This document shows, in pieces, positions 8,602 to 18,233 of a stretch of DNA of 64,000 bases; within the stretch, counting starts at the first letter, position 1, and each line of letters starts with the position of its first letter. The stretch is from NCBI GenBank assembly GCA_016719945.1, contig JADJYE010000019.1, positions 43,576 to 107,575 of the forward strand, read 5' to 3'. A model generated the notes under the pieces. That model saw only the letters and a list, made by a program, of their open reading frames with translations, had not been told where the DNA came from and searched no databases. The translations under genes and the position numbers were made by a program. This DNA comes from Polyangiaceae bacterium (lineage in GTDB: Bacteria; Myxococcota_A; Polyangia; Polyangiales; Polyangiaceae).

Positions 8602-11600
8602 TCACAGGATGACCACCTGGACCTCCGCAGCGGCCCGCCGCGCGAGCTCGACGACATGTTCGTGGTGCGTGAAGAGCAGCACCTGGATCTTCGGGGCGAG
8701 GCTCGCCAGGACGTCGAGCGTCGCTTGGGTTCGCGCGTCGTCGAAGCTCGCGAGCACGTCGTCGAGGACCAGGGGGAGCGGCTCGACGCCCTCGCAGTGG
8801 CGCTCGATCGTCGCGAGCCGAAGCGCGAGGAACAGCTGGTCGCGCGCCCCCTCCGAGAGGCCGTCGAGGGCGACCTCGTGCCCGCCCCGCACGCAGACCA
8901 GCTCGGGCTGGTCCTTGTCCGACATGACGACGCGGAGGCGCTCGATGCTCCCTCCCGTGAGGCGACGGACGAGCTCCTCGGCGCGGGTCAGCACCGGGCC
9001 CTGGTGGAGCTGGCGATAGGCGTCGATCTCCCGCTCGAGCACGGCGGCCGCGAGCCTCAACATCGCGTACCGGCGCGCGAGCCCGCGAGCCTTCGTGAGC
9101 AAGAGCTCAGCCCGCTCCGTGGGGCCCACGGCCTTCGACTCCTCGAACATCGGCAACGCCCGCTCGATCCCGCCTCGCCGCGACACCGCCCGGTCCCGCT
9201 CGCCTTGCAGCCTGGCTCTCTCGTCGATCAGGCGCAGCTCCTCCTCCTCGAGCGAGGTCGCGTCCAGCCCTGCGAGCTCACGCTCCAAGTCCTCCAGGGC
9301 GCGACCCTCCGACAGCACCCCTAGCTGAGCTTGGAGCTGCTCGATGTTGGCGTCGAGCGCGCGCGCTCTGGCGCTCTGCTCCTCGGCTGCCGGCAGCTCG
9401 GCGACCTCGCGCACCGCCGCGCGCTCGGCGCACGTCGTGAGGACCGCGTCGGCCGCCGCGAGCCTCGTTCGCTCGCGCTCGATGCCCTGGACGATCACCG
9501 CCAGCTGGCCCTCCGCTTCGCGCCGCTTCGACGCAACGTCACGCGCCCTGCCGAGCGCGGCCATCAACAGCTGCGCCCGCGCGATCGGCTCACCGGTAGC
9601 GTCTTCACGGCCGAGGGCGCGGGCTACGACGCCGCAATATGCCGACAAGCTCTGTTCGCTCGCGGCGAAGCTCGCGAGCTCCTCCGCCGCCTTGGCGAGC
9701 CGCTCGCGTACGGAGGCTGCCGCTCGCCGGCGCTCCATCACCTCCTGCGCCCTCACGAGAGGCGCGCCTCCGCTCAGCCCGAGCCACGCCGCGCGCGCGT
9801 CCGCGCTCGCGGCGGCCTCGTCCCTTTGTCCTGCCGCGAGCGCTAGGCGCGCCCGGGCTTGAGCGAGGGCGACGACGAGGTCCTCGCGCTTCGCCGCCTC
9901 GCGCGTGGCCTCGGCGGCGCGCCGCTCCGCCGCTGCGAGCAGCGCTCGACCCTCGCCCAGCAGCTCCGCGAGCGCCTGACCCGCAGCGTGACCGAGCGCC
10001 GCCGCCAGCTCGGCCCCGGCCTCTCGCGCCTCGGTCTCCAGGGAGACGAGCTGAGCGTGCGCCCGCGCGCGCTCTGCCTCCGCGTCCAGGAATCGCCGCA
10101 GCCGCTCGGAGTACGAGCGATAGCCATCCGGTGCGGCCAGCGCTGGTGCGCCCACCCGAGCCATCCGCTCGGCGGCGCCGCGCGCGATGGCCTGCTCGGC
10201 CGCTCGCGCGGCCTCGAGCCCCGCGCGGATCGGCGCCTCCTCGGCGCTCGCCCGCGCGAGCTCGGCCTCGACGCGCCGCAGCGCCGAGGCCCTCTCCGCG
10301 TCCGCCCGGAGTCGATCGGCGAGGCGGTCCGCCTGGTGGACGAGCGCCAGCAGGGAGGCCGCGGTCGAGCGCCGCTCAGCGGCTCCCGCGCCGAGCTCAG
10401 CCAGCGACAGGAGCGCGTCGTCGCGGACCTCCCTCGCGGCCGCGAGCTCGGCCTCGGTCACGACCGCACCTTGGTCGAGGATCTCCGCGCGCTCCTTCGC
10501 GAGCCGCGCTCGGGCGGCGGCGAGCTCATCCGCTTCACGGCCGAGGCGCTCTCGAGACAGGCGGTGCGCCGCGTGCTCGAGCGTCCACTCGTCGCCCTCC
10601 TCCAGTGGCGGCGGGGAGACCGTCGCGAGCTCAGCGCGCGCGAGCGACGACCCGACCGCCACGCACCCTCGCTCCGCCGCGAGGTCGAGGTCCCTCCCCC
10701 GCCGCGCGAGCTCGCGCCGGTCGGGCTCGCGAACGGCCGCGCGTTCGGCGGCTGCGAGGGCGATCCTCATGCGCCCCAGCGCAGCAGGGGCCGGCTCACC
10801 CGCGGGCGCCTCCGCCGAGCGAGCCGCCAGCTCGGCCTCGAGCTCGGCCACGCGAGCCATCGCCTCGGCGCGCTTCGTCTCCGCGTCGTCCCGCGCGGCG
10901 AGCGCCGTGAGCACCTCGCGCTCGCGCTCGGGCGTGAGCGCCGGCGCGCGCTCGTCGAGCTCCTCGAGCCGCCGCTCGTCGCGCGCGCGCTCGTCCGCGA
11001 CCTCGCGCCGGCGCCGCTCGTCGCCGCACGCGGCGATCCTGGACGCGAGCGTCCGCAGCGCGTCCTCCGCGTCGATCTCGAGCAGCGCCCCGGCGCTGTC
11101 CTCCAGCTCCGCGAGCTTCTCCGCGCGCTGCGCCTCGAGGGACGCCAGCGCGCCAAGCGCGGTCACCCGATCGATCGCCGCGCGCTCTCGCTCCGCGCTC
11201 GCGCCCTCGGGCAAGAGCACGACCGGGCCGAGCGCAGCTCGCTGCGAGAGCGCGGCGCGCCTGGCAGTCAGCAGCGGCGCGGCCCTGACCACCCGCTCGA
11301 GCCGCCGCTGCAAGAGCTCGAGCGCGCGCAGCTCGGCCTCGGCCTCGTCACGCTCGTGTGCGGTCCTCGCCAGCTGCGCGACGTGGTCCTGGTAGACCGA
11401 GTGATGGGTCGCCAGCTCGCGGGCCTGTCGTCGCGCGTCTGCGAGCTCCTTCAGGGCGTGGTTGAGCGGGGGCTTGCGGCCGGTCGGCAGGAAGAGCGCG
11501 TCGGCCTCGTCGCGCAGGCGCTGAAGCAGCCTCGCGACCCCGGCCCCCGACGAGCCCGCGTCGAACAGGCTCTCACCGAGCGCGCCACGCTCGTCCATCA

Positions 11601-12006
11601 GGGCGCGGGCGCCGGCAGCGAGGCGAGCCTGGTCGAGCCCGTACAGGGATCGGAACAGCTCCCGGTCGACCCCCCGGAGCAGCGGCGAGAGGAGGCTGTC
11701 AGGGAGCGCTCGATCGTCGTCGTCCCGCAGCGTCTGCTTGCGGCCTCGCCGCCGGACGAAGCGTAGCGTCTCCCCCGCGCTCGTGAGGACGGTCCCGCCG
11801 ACGCGCAGGTTCGCCGGCGCGTGCTTATGGGCGTCCTGCGTCGACTCGATGCCGAACAGCAGCCCCTCGAGCGCGCGCAGGCTCGTGCTCTTACCGGCTT
11901 CGTTGCGCCCGTACACGACGGTGAGCGCCTCTGGGCGCCCCGAGAAGTCGAGCTCGCGGTCGTCGAACGGGCCGAAGGCGAGCAGCCGGAGCGACAGGAT
12001 CCTCAA
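8602..12006 (-). CDS. YhaN/SbcC-like SMC-type ATPase (DNA repair)
   Basis: A 1134-aa SMC/Rad50-type ATPase. The N-terminus carries Walker A (GRNEAGKST, residues about 34-42) in the AAA_27/YhaN arrangement. The centre is an Ala/Glu/Arg-rich antiparallel coiled coil of some 800 residues, and the C-terminus has the ABC signature region (GLSEGARDQLFLALRL) and Walker B (LPLVLDDVLASFDD). It would work with the adjacent metallophosphoesterase as a DNA end-processing nuclease complex analogous to SbcCD. It begins with TTG overlapping the stop of the upstream phosphoesterase gene by 4 bp. Unlike typical SbcC, no zinc-hook CxxC is seen, which favours the YhaN branch. Confidence 0.88.
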   Translation of the reverse strand: MRILSLRLLAFGPFDDRELDFSGRPEALTVVYGRNEAGKSTSLRALEGLLFGIESTQDAHKHAPANLRVGGTVLTSAGETLRFVRRRGRKQTLRDDDDRALPDSLLSPLLRGVDRELFRSLYGLDQARLAAGARALMDERGALGESLFDAGSSGAGVARLLQRLRDEADALFLPTGRKPPLNHALKELADARRQARELATHHSVYQDHVAQLARTAHERDEAEAELRALELLQRRLERVVRAAPLLTARRAALSQRAALGPVVLLPEGASAERERAAIDRVTALGALASLEAQRAEKLAELEDSAGALLEIDAEDALRTLASRIAACGDERRRREVADERARDERRLEELDERAPALTPEREREVLTALAARDDAETKRAEAMARVAELEAELAARSAEAPAGEPAPAALGRMRIALAAAERAAVREPDRRELARRGRDLDLAAERGCVAVGSSLARAELATVSPPPLEEGDEWTLEHAAHRLSRERLGREADELAAARARLAKERAEILDQGAVVTEAELAAAREVRDDALLSLAELGAGAAERRSTAASLLALVHQADRLADRLRADAERASALRRVEAELARASAEEAPIRAGLEAARAAEQAIARGAAERMARVGAPALAAPDGYRSYSERLRRFLDAEAERARAHAQLVSLETEAREAGAELAAALGHAAGQALAELLGEGRALLAAAERRAAEATREAAKREDLVVALAQARARLALAAGQRDEAAASADARAAWLGLSGGAPLVRAQEVMERRRAAASVRERLAKAAEELASFAASEQSLSAYCGVVARALGREDATGEPIARAQLLMAALGRARDVASKRREAEGQLAVIVQGIERERTRLAAADAVLTTCAERAAVREVAELPAAEEQSARARALDANIEQLQAQLGVLSEGRALEDLERELAGLDATSLEEEELRLIDERARLQGERDRAVSRRGGIERALPMFEESKAVGPTERAELLLTKARGLARRYAMLRLAAAVLEREIDAYRQLHQGPVLTRAEELVRRLTGGSIERLRVVMSDKDQPELVCVRGGHEVALDGLSEGARDQLFLALRLATIERHCEGVEPLPLVLDDVLASFDDARTQATLDVLASLAPKIQVLLFTHHEHVVELARRAAAEVQVVIL

Positions 12007-13271
12007 GGTGGCTCCAGGTCGCTCCGGTCGACCAGGTGCGCCACGAGCATCTCCTGCACGTCACGGAGCACCTCGGGCAGGCTCCCCGGATCGTCGAGGA
12101 ACGCGAACGCTGGGTCCTTGCGGATCTCTTCGGGGAGCTTCGCGGCGAGGTCCGCCAGGCAGGCCATGAGGCTTCGCGCGACCGCCTCGTCGGTCGCGGC
12201 CTCGTCTGCGGCTCGCATGAGGAGCGCGATGGGGTCGCGGCTCTTCGCGAGCGCGGCGGTGTCCAGCAGCGAGCGCGTCCGGGCGCGGATCTCGCCGACC
12301 CACAGCCCTTCGCCCCCCACGTCGACCGCCGCGGCGCGGACCTCCGCCGCGAGCCGCTCGCCCCTTTTGACGAGGTCCCCGTGTGCCCGGCTCGCGCCAG
12401 CGATCGTCACCCGGGCCGCCAGCATGCGCCCCTCCGCGGCGCGCACCCCATCGTCGAGCTCCTCGCGCACGCGCTCGACCACGTCGGCGAGGCCGGTCAG
12501 CTCGGACGCGTCGATCACGCAGTCGAGCCAGCGCACCTGATCGAGGTCGCGGTGCTCGACCCCCGCGACGCGCCCACCCTGGACCTCGATCAGCGTCGCG
12601 CCCTTCGCGCCCTGCTCGCGGACATGACGGCCTTGCAGGTTCCCCGGGTACACGACGTAAGGTGAGCGGCTGACGATCTCCCTCGCGTGGACGTGGCCGA
12701 GCGCCCAGTAGTCGTAGCCCTTGTCCGAGAGGACCGCGAGAGACGTCGGCGCGTAGGGCTCGTGCCCCTCGCGGCCGCCCAGGGCGGTGTGCAACATCCC
12801 GACGTTGAACGCGCCGCTCTCCGCGGGCGGGTAGCGGCGCGCGAGGTCTTCCCGCACGTCCCGCACCGCGAAGCCTTGTCCGTGCACGACCACGTCGATG
12901 CCCTCGTAGCGCACGCTCTCGGGGGCGTGCGTCGACAGCTCGCGCACGTTGTCGGGCAGCTTCAGGTGCTTCGCGATCTGGCTCTCGGCGTCGTGGTTGC
13001 CGCGCACGATGACGATCGGGATGTCGGCCTCGCGCAGCCGCCTCGCCTGCGCGACGAAATACAGGCCGGTCGAGTAGTCCTTCCACGCGCCGTCGTAGAG
13101 GTCCCCCGAGATCAGGACCAAGCTCGCGCGCTCCGAGATCGCGACGTCGAAGAGCCGCGCGAGCGCCGCGCGCGTCGCCGTCCGCAACGCGACCTTTGGG
13201 CAGCCGTCGTACGCCTCGAGGCCCACGAGCGGGCTGTCGAGGTGGATGTCGGATGCGTGAACGAGGAGCAA
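12003..13271 (-). CDS. YhaO/SbcD-like metallophosphoesterase (nuclease subunit)
   Basis: A 422-aa calcineurin-like phosphoesterase, the probable nuclease partner of the adjacent ATPase. Metal-binding motifs occur in order: DIH (HASDIHLDS), GDLYD, GNHD and GHVH (ALGHVHARE). The C-terminal 150 residues are helical and acidic and probably dock the ATPase. The start is TTG at 13271, chosen because GGAGG lies nine bases upstream and the DIH motif sits at the usual distance from the N-terminus. The divergent kinase gene starts only about 40 bp away. Confidence 0.88.
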   Translation of the reverse strand: MLLVHASDIHLDSPLVGLEAYDGCPKVALRTATRAALARLFDVAISERASLVLISGDLYDGAWKDYSTGLYFVAQARRLREADIPIVIVRGNHDAESQIAKHLKLPDNVRELSTHAPESVRYEGIDVVVHGQGFAVRDVREDLARRYPPAESGAFNVGMLHTALGGREGHEPYAPTSLAVLSDKGYDYWALGHVHAREIVSRSPYVVYPGNLQGRHVREQGAKGATLIEVQGGRVAGVEHRDLDQVRWLDCVIDASELTGLADVVERVREELDDGVRAAEGRMLAARVTIAGASRAHGDLVKRGERLAAEVRAAAVDVGGEGLWVGEIRARTRSLLDTAALAKSRDPIALLMRAADEAATDEAVARSLMACLADLAAKLPEEIRKDPAFAFLDDPGSLPEVLRDVQEMLVAHLVDRSDLEPP

Positions 13272-13312
13272 GGCCGTGACCTCCGCGGGCGAGAGTAAGC
13301 TACCATCCTGCC

Positions 13313-15400
13313 GTGACGTCGGCCGGGCCTGCCTCAGGTGACGAGGACCTCGAGGTCTTGATCGGGAGCGAGCTCGCGTCCGAGACGACTGCCAAGTGCG
13401 TGTACCGCATCTTGTCGCGGGTGGGGGAGGGCGCGATGGGGGTCGCCTTCTACGCGATGCGGATCGCGCCCGAAGGCGAGTGTGGCGTCGTCGTGAAGAT
13501 CCTCCGCCCCTGGTTCGTGCAGCAGTGGGGCAAGACCGCCGAGCTCATCGTCCAGAAGGAGGCGGTCGCGCTCGGTCGCCTCAACGAGCGCGTCCCCCCG
13601 ACGCCCTTCGTCGTCCGTCTCATCGACACCGGCTCGGTCGACGTCCGCTGTCGAGGCGTCAGAGTGCGGACCCCCTGGCTCGTGGTCGAGTACGTCCACG
13701 GCGGCGTCGAGGGCACCACGTTGAGCCAGCGTGTCATGCACGCCATCCGCACGACGGGCCACGCCTTCGACGCCCAGCGCGCCGCGAACCTCGTCGACGC
13801 CATCGGCCAGGGGCTCTCGGCAGTGCACGAGGTCGGGGTCATCCACCGCGACATCAAGCCCGACAACGTGCTGTGCTGCGGCTTCGGCGACGACGAGATC
13901 TTCAAGATCGCAGACTTCGGCGTGGCCCGACCCACGGGTGTGGCGGCGACCTTCGGCGGCTTCATCGTGGGGACCCTCGGCTACGCGGCGCCCGAGCTCG
14001 CGACGATGGACACCAAGGCGGTCGGCAGCTGGAGCGACGTCTTCAGCATGGCGTCGGTCGTCTACTTCGTGCTCACGGGACAAGAGTACTTCGACGTGAA
14101 GTCCCCCTCCGACGCGCTGATGGCGGCCCTCGCGAACACGCGCCGCTCGATCCGCGAGGCCCCGTGGCTCGACCCCGCGCTCCGCGCCAACGCCGAGGCG
14201 TGCAAGGCGATCGACTTTGCCCTCGCGGTGGGGACGGCCGGCAAGACCGAGGTGCGCCCCCAGCGGGCCGACGCGCTCGCGATGATGATCGCCCCCTGGC
14301 TGCGGTCCGAGGCGCCGAGGTTCAGCCTCGTCAACAAGCGTCGCGCGCACCTCGAGGAGTCCGACGAGACCACGCAGCTCGTCGCGTGGCAGTGGACCCC
14401 CCTCCGGTTTCCCGGGACCTTCGGCAAGGTCATCCGCGACGTCGCGTGGGACGGCGACGGCCGCTGCATGGCCGCGACCAACGAGGGCCTCGCCTTCTGG
14501 AACGGCTCGCAGTGGAAGGACGTCTCGCACGAGGGCATCTCGGATCCCGCGTCGATCCGCTTCGTGCGCAGGGTCGGTCCTGGGCAGTGGCTCGTCGGCG
14601 GTGACGAGGCCACGTTCGCGATGTACTCGTCCGAGGGCCCGCGCGAGGTGCGGCGCTTCGCGGACGCTGGCCTGCGGTACGAGCTGCTCTCCGGGGACAT
14701 CGATGACATCGCTGTCATGATCGGGACCGCCAACGAGGGTCCTCCTCAGCTGTGCTGCCTCACCTCGCGCCGCTGGCTCAAGCCCCTGCCGATCGAAGGT
14801 GTCGCTGCGATCACCCGGCTCGCGCGCATCGGCGACGCGAAATGGCTGCTGGTCGGGCGCGCCACGGACGGGGGCGGCTACGCCGCGGTCGTGCGGCCGC
14901 TCGAGTGGAGCCTCGAGCGCGTCGAGACGCCGTTCGTTCGGGCGTTCCTCGCGTGTTATGGCGAGGCGAGCGCCAACTCGGGCCTGGCGGTCGGGGCGAG
15001 CGGCGCCGTCGTCTGGGTCTACCCCAACGGCGTGCGCCACGAGTTCGTCGAGGGAAAGCCCGACCTCTCCGCCGCTGCCATCGACGCCTCGGGCCGCGGC
15101 TGGGCGGCGAGCGCTGGCCGCATCTGGATGCACCACCGCACCGCCCACGCGACGGGCCGCGTCGAGCCGCCGCTCGGTCAGTGGGACGTCATGTGGCAAG
15201 ACGACTCGTGGACCGCGCCGATCGTCGCGCTCTTCACCGAGCCCGGCGTGGTGGTGGGGATGACCGCGGACGGCGGCATCATCGAGGGCCGAACCACGAG
15301 CTCCCGCAGCCCCTCCGGCTTCCCACCTCCCGACACGAGCCTGCGCAAGAACCAAGGCGATCAGGCCCCGCAGACCGAGCGCATCCCGTCTCGTCGATGA
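13313..15400 (+). CDS. Ser/Thr protein kinase with C-terminal propeller-like sensor region
   Basis: A 695-aa Hanks-type kinase. The Gly-rich loop (GEGAMGVAF), catalytic lysine (VVVKIL), catalytic loop (HRDIKPDN, near residue 178), DFG (IADFGVARP) and the APE region (GTLGYAAPE) are all present, so it should be active. From about residue 365 to 660 follows a Trp/Gly-rich, beta-repeat region (for example GLAFWNGSQWKDVSHEG) that looks like a beta-propeller sensor or interaction domain. No transmembrane segment is evident, so it is probably cytosolic. GTG at 13313 is the assumed start. It is divergent from the YhaO-like gene and convergent with the next gene. Confidence 0.87.
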   Translation: MTSAGPASGDEDLEVLIGSELASETTAKCVYRILSRVGEGAMGVAFYAMRIAPEGECGVVVKILRPWFVQQWGKTAELIVQKEAVALGRLNERVPPTPFVVRLIDTGSVDVRCRGVRVRTPWLVVEYVHGGVEGTTLSQRVMHAIRTTGHAFDAQRAANLVDAIGQGLSAVHEVGVIHRDIKPDNVLCCGFGDDEIFKIADFGVARPTGVAATFGGFIVGTLGYAAPELATMDTKAVGSWSDVFSMASVVYFVLTGQEYFDVKSPSDALMAALANTRRSIREAPWLDPALRANAEACKAIDFALAVGTAGKTEVRPQRADALAMMIAPWLRSEAPRFSLVNKRRAHLEESDETTQLVAWQWTPLRFPGTFGKVIRDVAWDGDGRCMAATNEGLAFWNGSQWKDVSHEGISDPASIRFVRRVGPGQWLVGGDEATFAMYSSEGPREVRRFADAGLRYELLSGDIDDIAVMIGTANEGPPQLCCLTSRRWLKPLPIEGVAAITRLARIGDAKWLLVGRATDGGGYAAVVRPLEWSLERVETPFVRAFLACYGEASANSGLAVGASGAVVWVYPNGVRHEFVEGKPDLSAAAIDASGRGWAASAGRIWMHHRTAHATGRVEPPLGQWDVMWQDDSWTAPIVALFTEPGVVVGMTADGGIIEGRTTSSRSPSGFPPPDTSLRKNQGDQAPQTERIPSRR

Positions 15401-15428
15401 GCTCCGCGGGGGGAGGCCGCACGCGGGC

Positions 15429-16880
15429 TCAGTCCTCCGAGGAGAACACGACCTTCCCGACCTTCGCCTCTTCTTCGCTCGCGGCGTCGCGCTCCGCCTG
15501 CACGGCTTTGGCCTCGAGCTCGAGGTCCTTGAACCGGTAGCGGATCCCCTGCGCCGCCTGGTCGAGGTCGACGTCGCCTCCGAGCGCCACGACCGCGGCG
15601 GTGATCTCCTTGTCCGACGGCTCGACGCCCGTCGCGACGCGATAGCGCTGCTTGAGCTCGTCGTCGCTGACCCCGCCGCGCTGGGTCGACTCGAGCACGC
15701 CCTGGAGCAGCGCTCGTCGGCCATTTTCGCGCTGCACGGCGCGGACCTTGCGCCCGCGAAGCGCGAGGCGCGCGAGCGGGATCAGGAACAGCAAGAAGGA
15801 GAACACGAACGGGATGACCCCGAGGACGATCGGCAGGCCCGGCGGCGGGATGAGCTCGGGCTTCGTCTGCGTGAAAAGCGCGATCATGCGCTCGATCGTC
15901 AGCCCCGTCGCGAGCACCCAGCCCGACATGACCAGGTTGAACCCGTTGAGCGCCCCGATGAGCAGATCGGACGACGACGGGTTGCCGGTGATCGGGGGGA
16001 CCTCCTCGCGCCTCGCCCAGATCGGCGGCGCCCGGCGCACGCCGCGCTCCTCCACGGTCTTGCGCAGGTCCGGGAAGCGATAGGCGATGCCGCCCTCTTC
16101 GGAGACCTCCACCGACCCGCCGTAGTCGAGCATCAGCCGCGACATCATCGGGTCCACCACGTCGCGAGGCTGGCCGGTGACACGCATCACGTCCGCGAGC
16201 CCGATGCGGCCCTTGCCGGCACGGATCTCCGCGAGGACGGCGCGCATCGGCGCATTCGGATCCTCGGGCGCCGGCTTGGGCCCGAAGAAGAACTGGTCGA
16301 CCCGCTGGTAGAAGGGCGCCTGCGGCTGATCTTGCTCGACCCACCCCTGCTTCCAGCCGCCCGAGCGCGAGCGCGAGCGCGGGCGGAGCTCGTCGTACCC
16401 GCCGACCGCGAAAGGCGAAAACGGATGGAACGTCCAGAACAGCGCCTCGCCGACGAGCCGGAACAGCGCGTACGCGAGCCACCCGAGGCGGCCGCCGTCG
16501 CGGTCCTCCGATTTGCTGAACATCAGGGCGATCAAGATCGCCACGAAGATCACGACGTACCCGACGAGCACGATCGACACCCACGCGCGCACGACGAAGC
16601 GCGCCGCGCCCGAGAGCCAAGCGCCGACCTTGTGCAGGGCTGCGCGAAGCGCCGTGGTGGTCTCCCACGGTTTCGTGAAGCCGTGTGGGAAGCGGAAGAG
16701 GATCTCGCCCTCCTCCGTGGCCTTGAGGTGGCCCCGGTATTCGCTCGTGAGCGCATGCAAGCCCGCCTCGGCGTCGCGCAGCGAGAGCCCGCTGGCCGCG
16801 GCGGCGTCTGCGACCGTGAAGTCCCGGCCGCTCGGGTCGAGCGCCTTCTGCAGCGTCTCCGCCGCGGCCTCGGGCTTCAT
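15429..16880 (-). CDS. Multipass membrane protein with three winged-helix-like units
   Basis: A 483-aa protein of unrecognised family. Three similar units of about 60 residues occur at the N-terminus, centre and C-terminus. Each has a helical segment followed by a strand pair ending in an R-F-basic motif (EILFRFPHGF, GIAYRFPDL, GIRYRFKDLE), which resembles winged helices. Between them lie hydrophobic helices at about 95-120, 300-325 and 340-365 and a large Arg/Ser-rich loop. ATG at 16880 was chosen; a GTG three codons upstream is possible. It could be a membrane-bound sensor or scaffold, but no function can be assigned. Confidence 0.6.
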   Translation of the reverse strand: MKPEAAAETLQKALDPSGRDFTVADAAAASGLSLRDAEAGLHALTSEYRGHLKATEEGEILFRFPHGFTKPWETTTALRAALHKVGAWLSGAARFVVRAWVSIVLVGYVVIFVAILIALMFSKSEDRDGGRLGWLAYALFRLVGEALFWTFHPFSPFAVGGYDELRPRSRSRSGGWKQGWVEQDQPQAPFYQRVDQFFFGPKPAPEDPNAPMRAVLAEIRAGKGRIGLADVMRVTGQPRDVVDPMMSRLMLDYGGSVEVSEEGGIAYRFPDLRKTVEERGVRRAPPIWARREEVPPITGNPSSSDLLIGALNGFNLVMSGWVLATGLTIERMIALFTQTKPELIPPPGLPIVLGVIPFVFSFLLFLIPLARLALRGRKVRAVQRENGRRALLQGVLESTQRGGVSDDELKQRYRVATGVEPSDKEITAAVVALGGDVDLDQAAQGIRYRFKDLELEAKAVQAERDAASEEEAKVGKVVFSSED

Positions 16881-16914
16881 GGGGGTCACTGCGATGGGCT
16901 TAGCACGCGCACCG

Positions 16915-17313
16915 CTAGAAGCCGCCGGTGCACGCCGGGTTCGACGGGTCGTCGAGGCACGCGCTGGAGATGCAGATGCCGTACGACGTGAGCTCCGACG
17001 TGCAGCCGAGCTGGTCCGGGTTGCAGATGTCGAGGTCGGTCGACGCGCACTCGATGAACGCCGTGAACTGCTCGAGGCATCCGAGCGTCACGTTGTTGGC
17101 GGCCTGCTCGTCGCAGAACGTCGAGCACTCGCCCACGGGCGAGCACACCGAGAGGTCCTCGCAGAACGTGTTGCAGGCGCGGTCGTAGCGCGACTGCTGG
17201 CTCGAGCCGCCGCCGCCCCCCCCGTCGCCGTCTTCACCCAAGACCACGTTCGCGCCGCATCCGACCGCGCACAGACCCAGGACGATGCCGAGAGCCGCCT
17301 TCACGAGGTGCAC
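16915..17313 (-). CDS. Cysteine-rich lipoprotein
   Basis: A 132-aa predicted lipoprotein with the lipobox ending at Cys19 (GLCAVGC), a Gly/Asp/Ser tether, and a small domain with about twelve regularly spaced cysteines (CNTFCEDLSVC, CSTFCDE). The spacing suggests several disulfides, so an exported DsbA-like enzyme such as the one at 5439 could matter (inference). GTG at 17313 or GTG at 17304 could be the start. Small Cys-rich lipoproteins of this style are frequent in myxobacteria and mostly uncharacterised. Confidence 0.7.
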   Translation of the reverse strand: MHLVKAALGIVLGLCAVGCGANVVLGEDGDGGGGGGSSQQSRYDRACNTFCEDLSVCSPVGECSTFCDEQAANNVTLGCLEQFTAFIECASTDLDICNPDQLGCTSELTSYGICISSACLDDPSNPACTGGF

Positions 17314-17353
17314 CTTACTCTCTTTGGTCCGGGGAAGGGGAGGGGCAACCGGC

Positions 17354-18208
17354 TCAGCTCGCCTCGAGCAAGGCCCTGAGGCGCTCGACGGCGATGAGGT
17401 AGTCCTTGCCGCAGTAGTCGCAGTGGATATCGAGGCCCTCGCCCTCGTCGATCATCGACTGGATGTCGTCCCGGCCGAGGGACGAGAGCGCCGACAACAC
17501 GAGGGACTCGTCGCAACGACAGTGGAAGCGCAAAGAGGACCGCCCGAGCTCGGTGAACGGCATCCCGAAGACGAGCTCGTCGATCAACAGCTGCGCGCCG
17601 AAGGTGTCTTGCTCGAGGAAGGCGTCGATCGGCGGGAAGTCCTCGAGGCGCTGCGTCATGATCGCGTGGGTCGCGCGCTCGGCCTCCGGCAGCAGCTGCA
17701 CGACGAACCCTCCGCAGGCGACGAGCTCGCCCTGCTCGAACCGCGCGCCGATCTTCGCGACCGCCGCGATCTGCTCGGACTCCGCGAACACCTGCGTGAT
17801 CGCCTCGCCGATGCCGCCTGCCTCGCCGACGTCGACGATCCCCTGCTGGAGCCCGCCGTTGATGAGGCTGCGCATCACCTGCAGGTGCGAGCCCTTGCCG
17901 AGCGAGAACGCCGAAGGGTCGGCGCGCAGCTGGGCGAGGCCGCGCACGCTGCCGTCCGGGAAGGAGTCGCCGACCAGCGTCCCTTTTCCCCCGGCGCCCC
18001 GGATGAGGCCCTGCACCCGCAGGTCTGGGGACATCGTCTCGCGGACCAGGGTAGTGCCGGTGACGAGCTCGGCGAGCGCCTTCGCGGCGAGCCCGCGAAC
18101 GCCCTGCCGCGCGAGCACCTCGCGGGCGCTGCCGGTCATGCAGGCGACGATCACCCGGAACGAGTGATCGTTGGTCATCACGCGAACGACCTGATCGCTT
18201 TCGGTCAT
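17354..18208 (-). CDS. hslO: Redox-regulated molecular chaperone Hsp33
   Basis: A 284-aa Hsp33, a cytosolic holdase activated when oxidation releases its zinc and forms disulfides. The zinc-binding cysteines are the CxC pair in FHCRCDE and the CxxC pair in HCDYCGK near the C-terminus. The N-terminal domain shows typical blocks such as GKGTLVGDSFPDG and GGLQQGIVDVG. Length and domain order match the family. It sits immediately downstream of, and on the same strand as, the FMN-dependent dehydrogenase gene, with 25 bp between them, so the two may be co-transcribed. Confidence 0.95.
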   Translation of the reverse strand: MTESDQVVRVMTNDHSFRVIVACMTGSAREVLARQGVRGLAAKALAELVTGTTLVRETMSPDLRVQGLIRGAGGKGTLVGDSFPDGSVRGLAQLRADPSAFSLGKGSHLQVMRSLINGGLQQGIVDVGEAGGIGEAITQVFAESEQIAAVAKIGARFEQGELVACGGFVVQLLPEAERATHAIMTQRLEDFPPIDAFLEQDTFGAQLLIDELVFGMPFTELGRSSLRFHCRCDESLVLSALSSLGRDDIQSMIDEGEGLDIHCDYCGKDYLIAVERLRALLEAS

Positions 18209-18233
18209 CGTCTCGATTTATAGCGCGCGCCGC

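Noticed and set aside
9859..11766. Long plus-strand frame within the SMC-type ATPase gene
   Set aside because: Arg/Leu/Gly-rich antisense translation of the coiled coil with no motif or start signal.
13334..15724. Long open minus-strand frame (about 796 codons) antisense to the kinase gene
   Set aside because: Its translation is rich in Arg, Asp, Glu and His without domains and mirrors the kinase codons; a shadow of high third-position GC.
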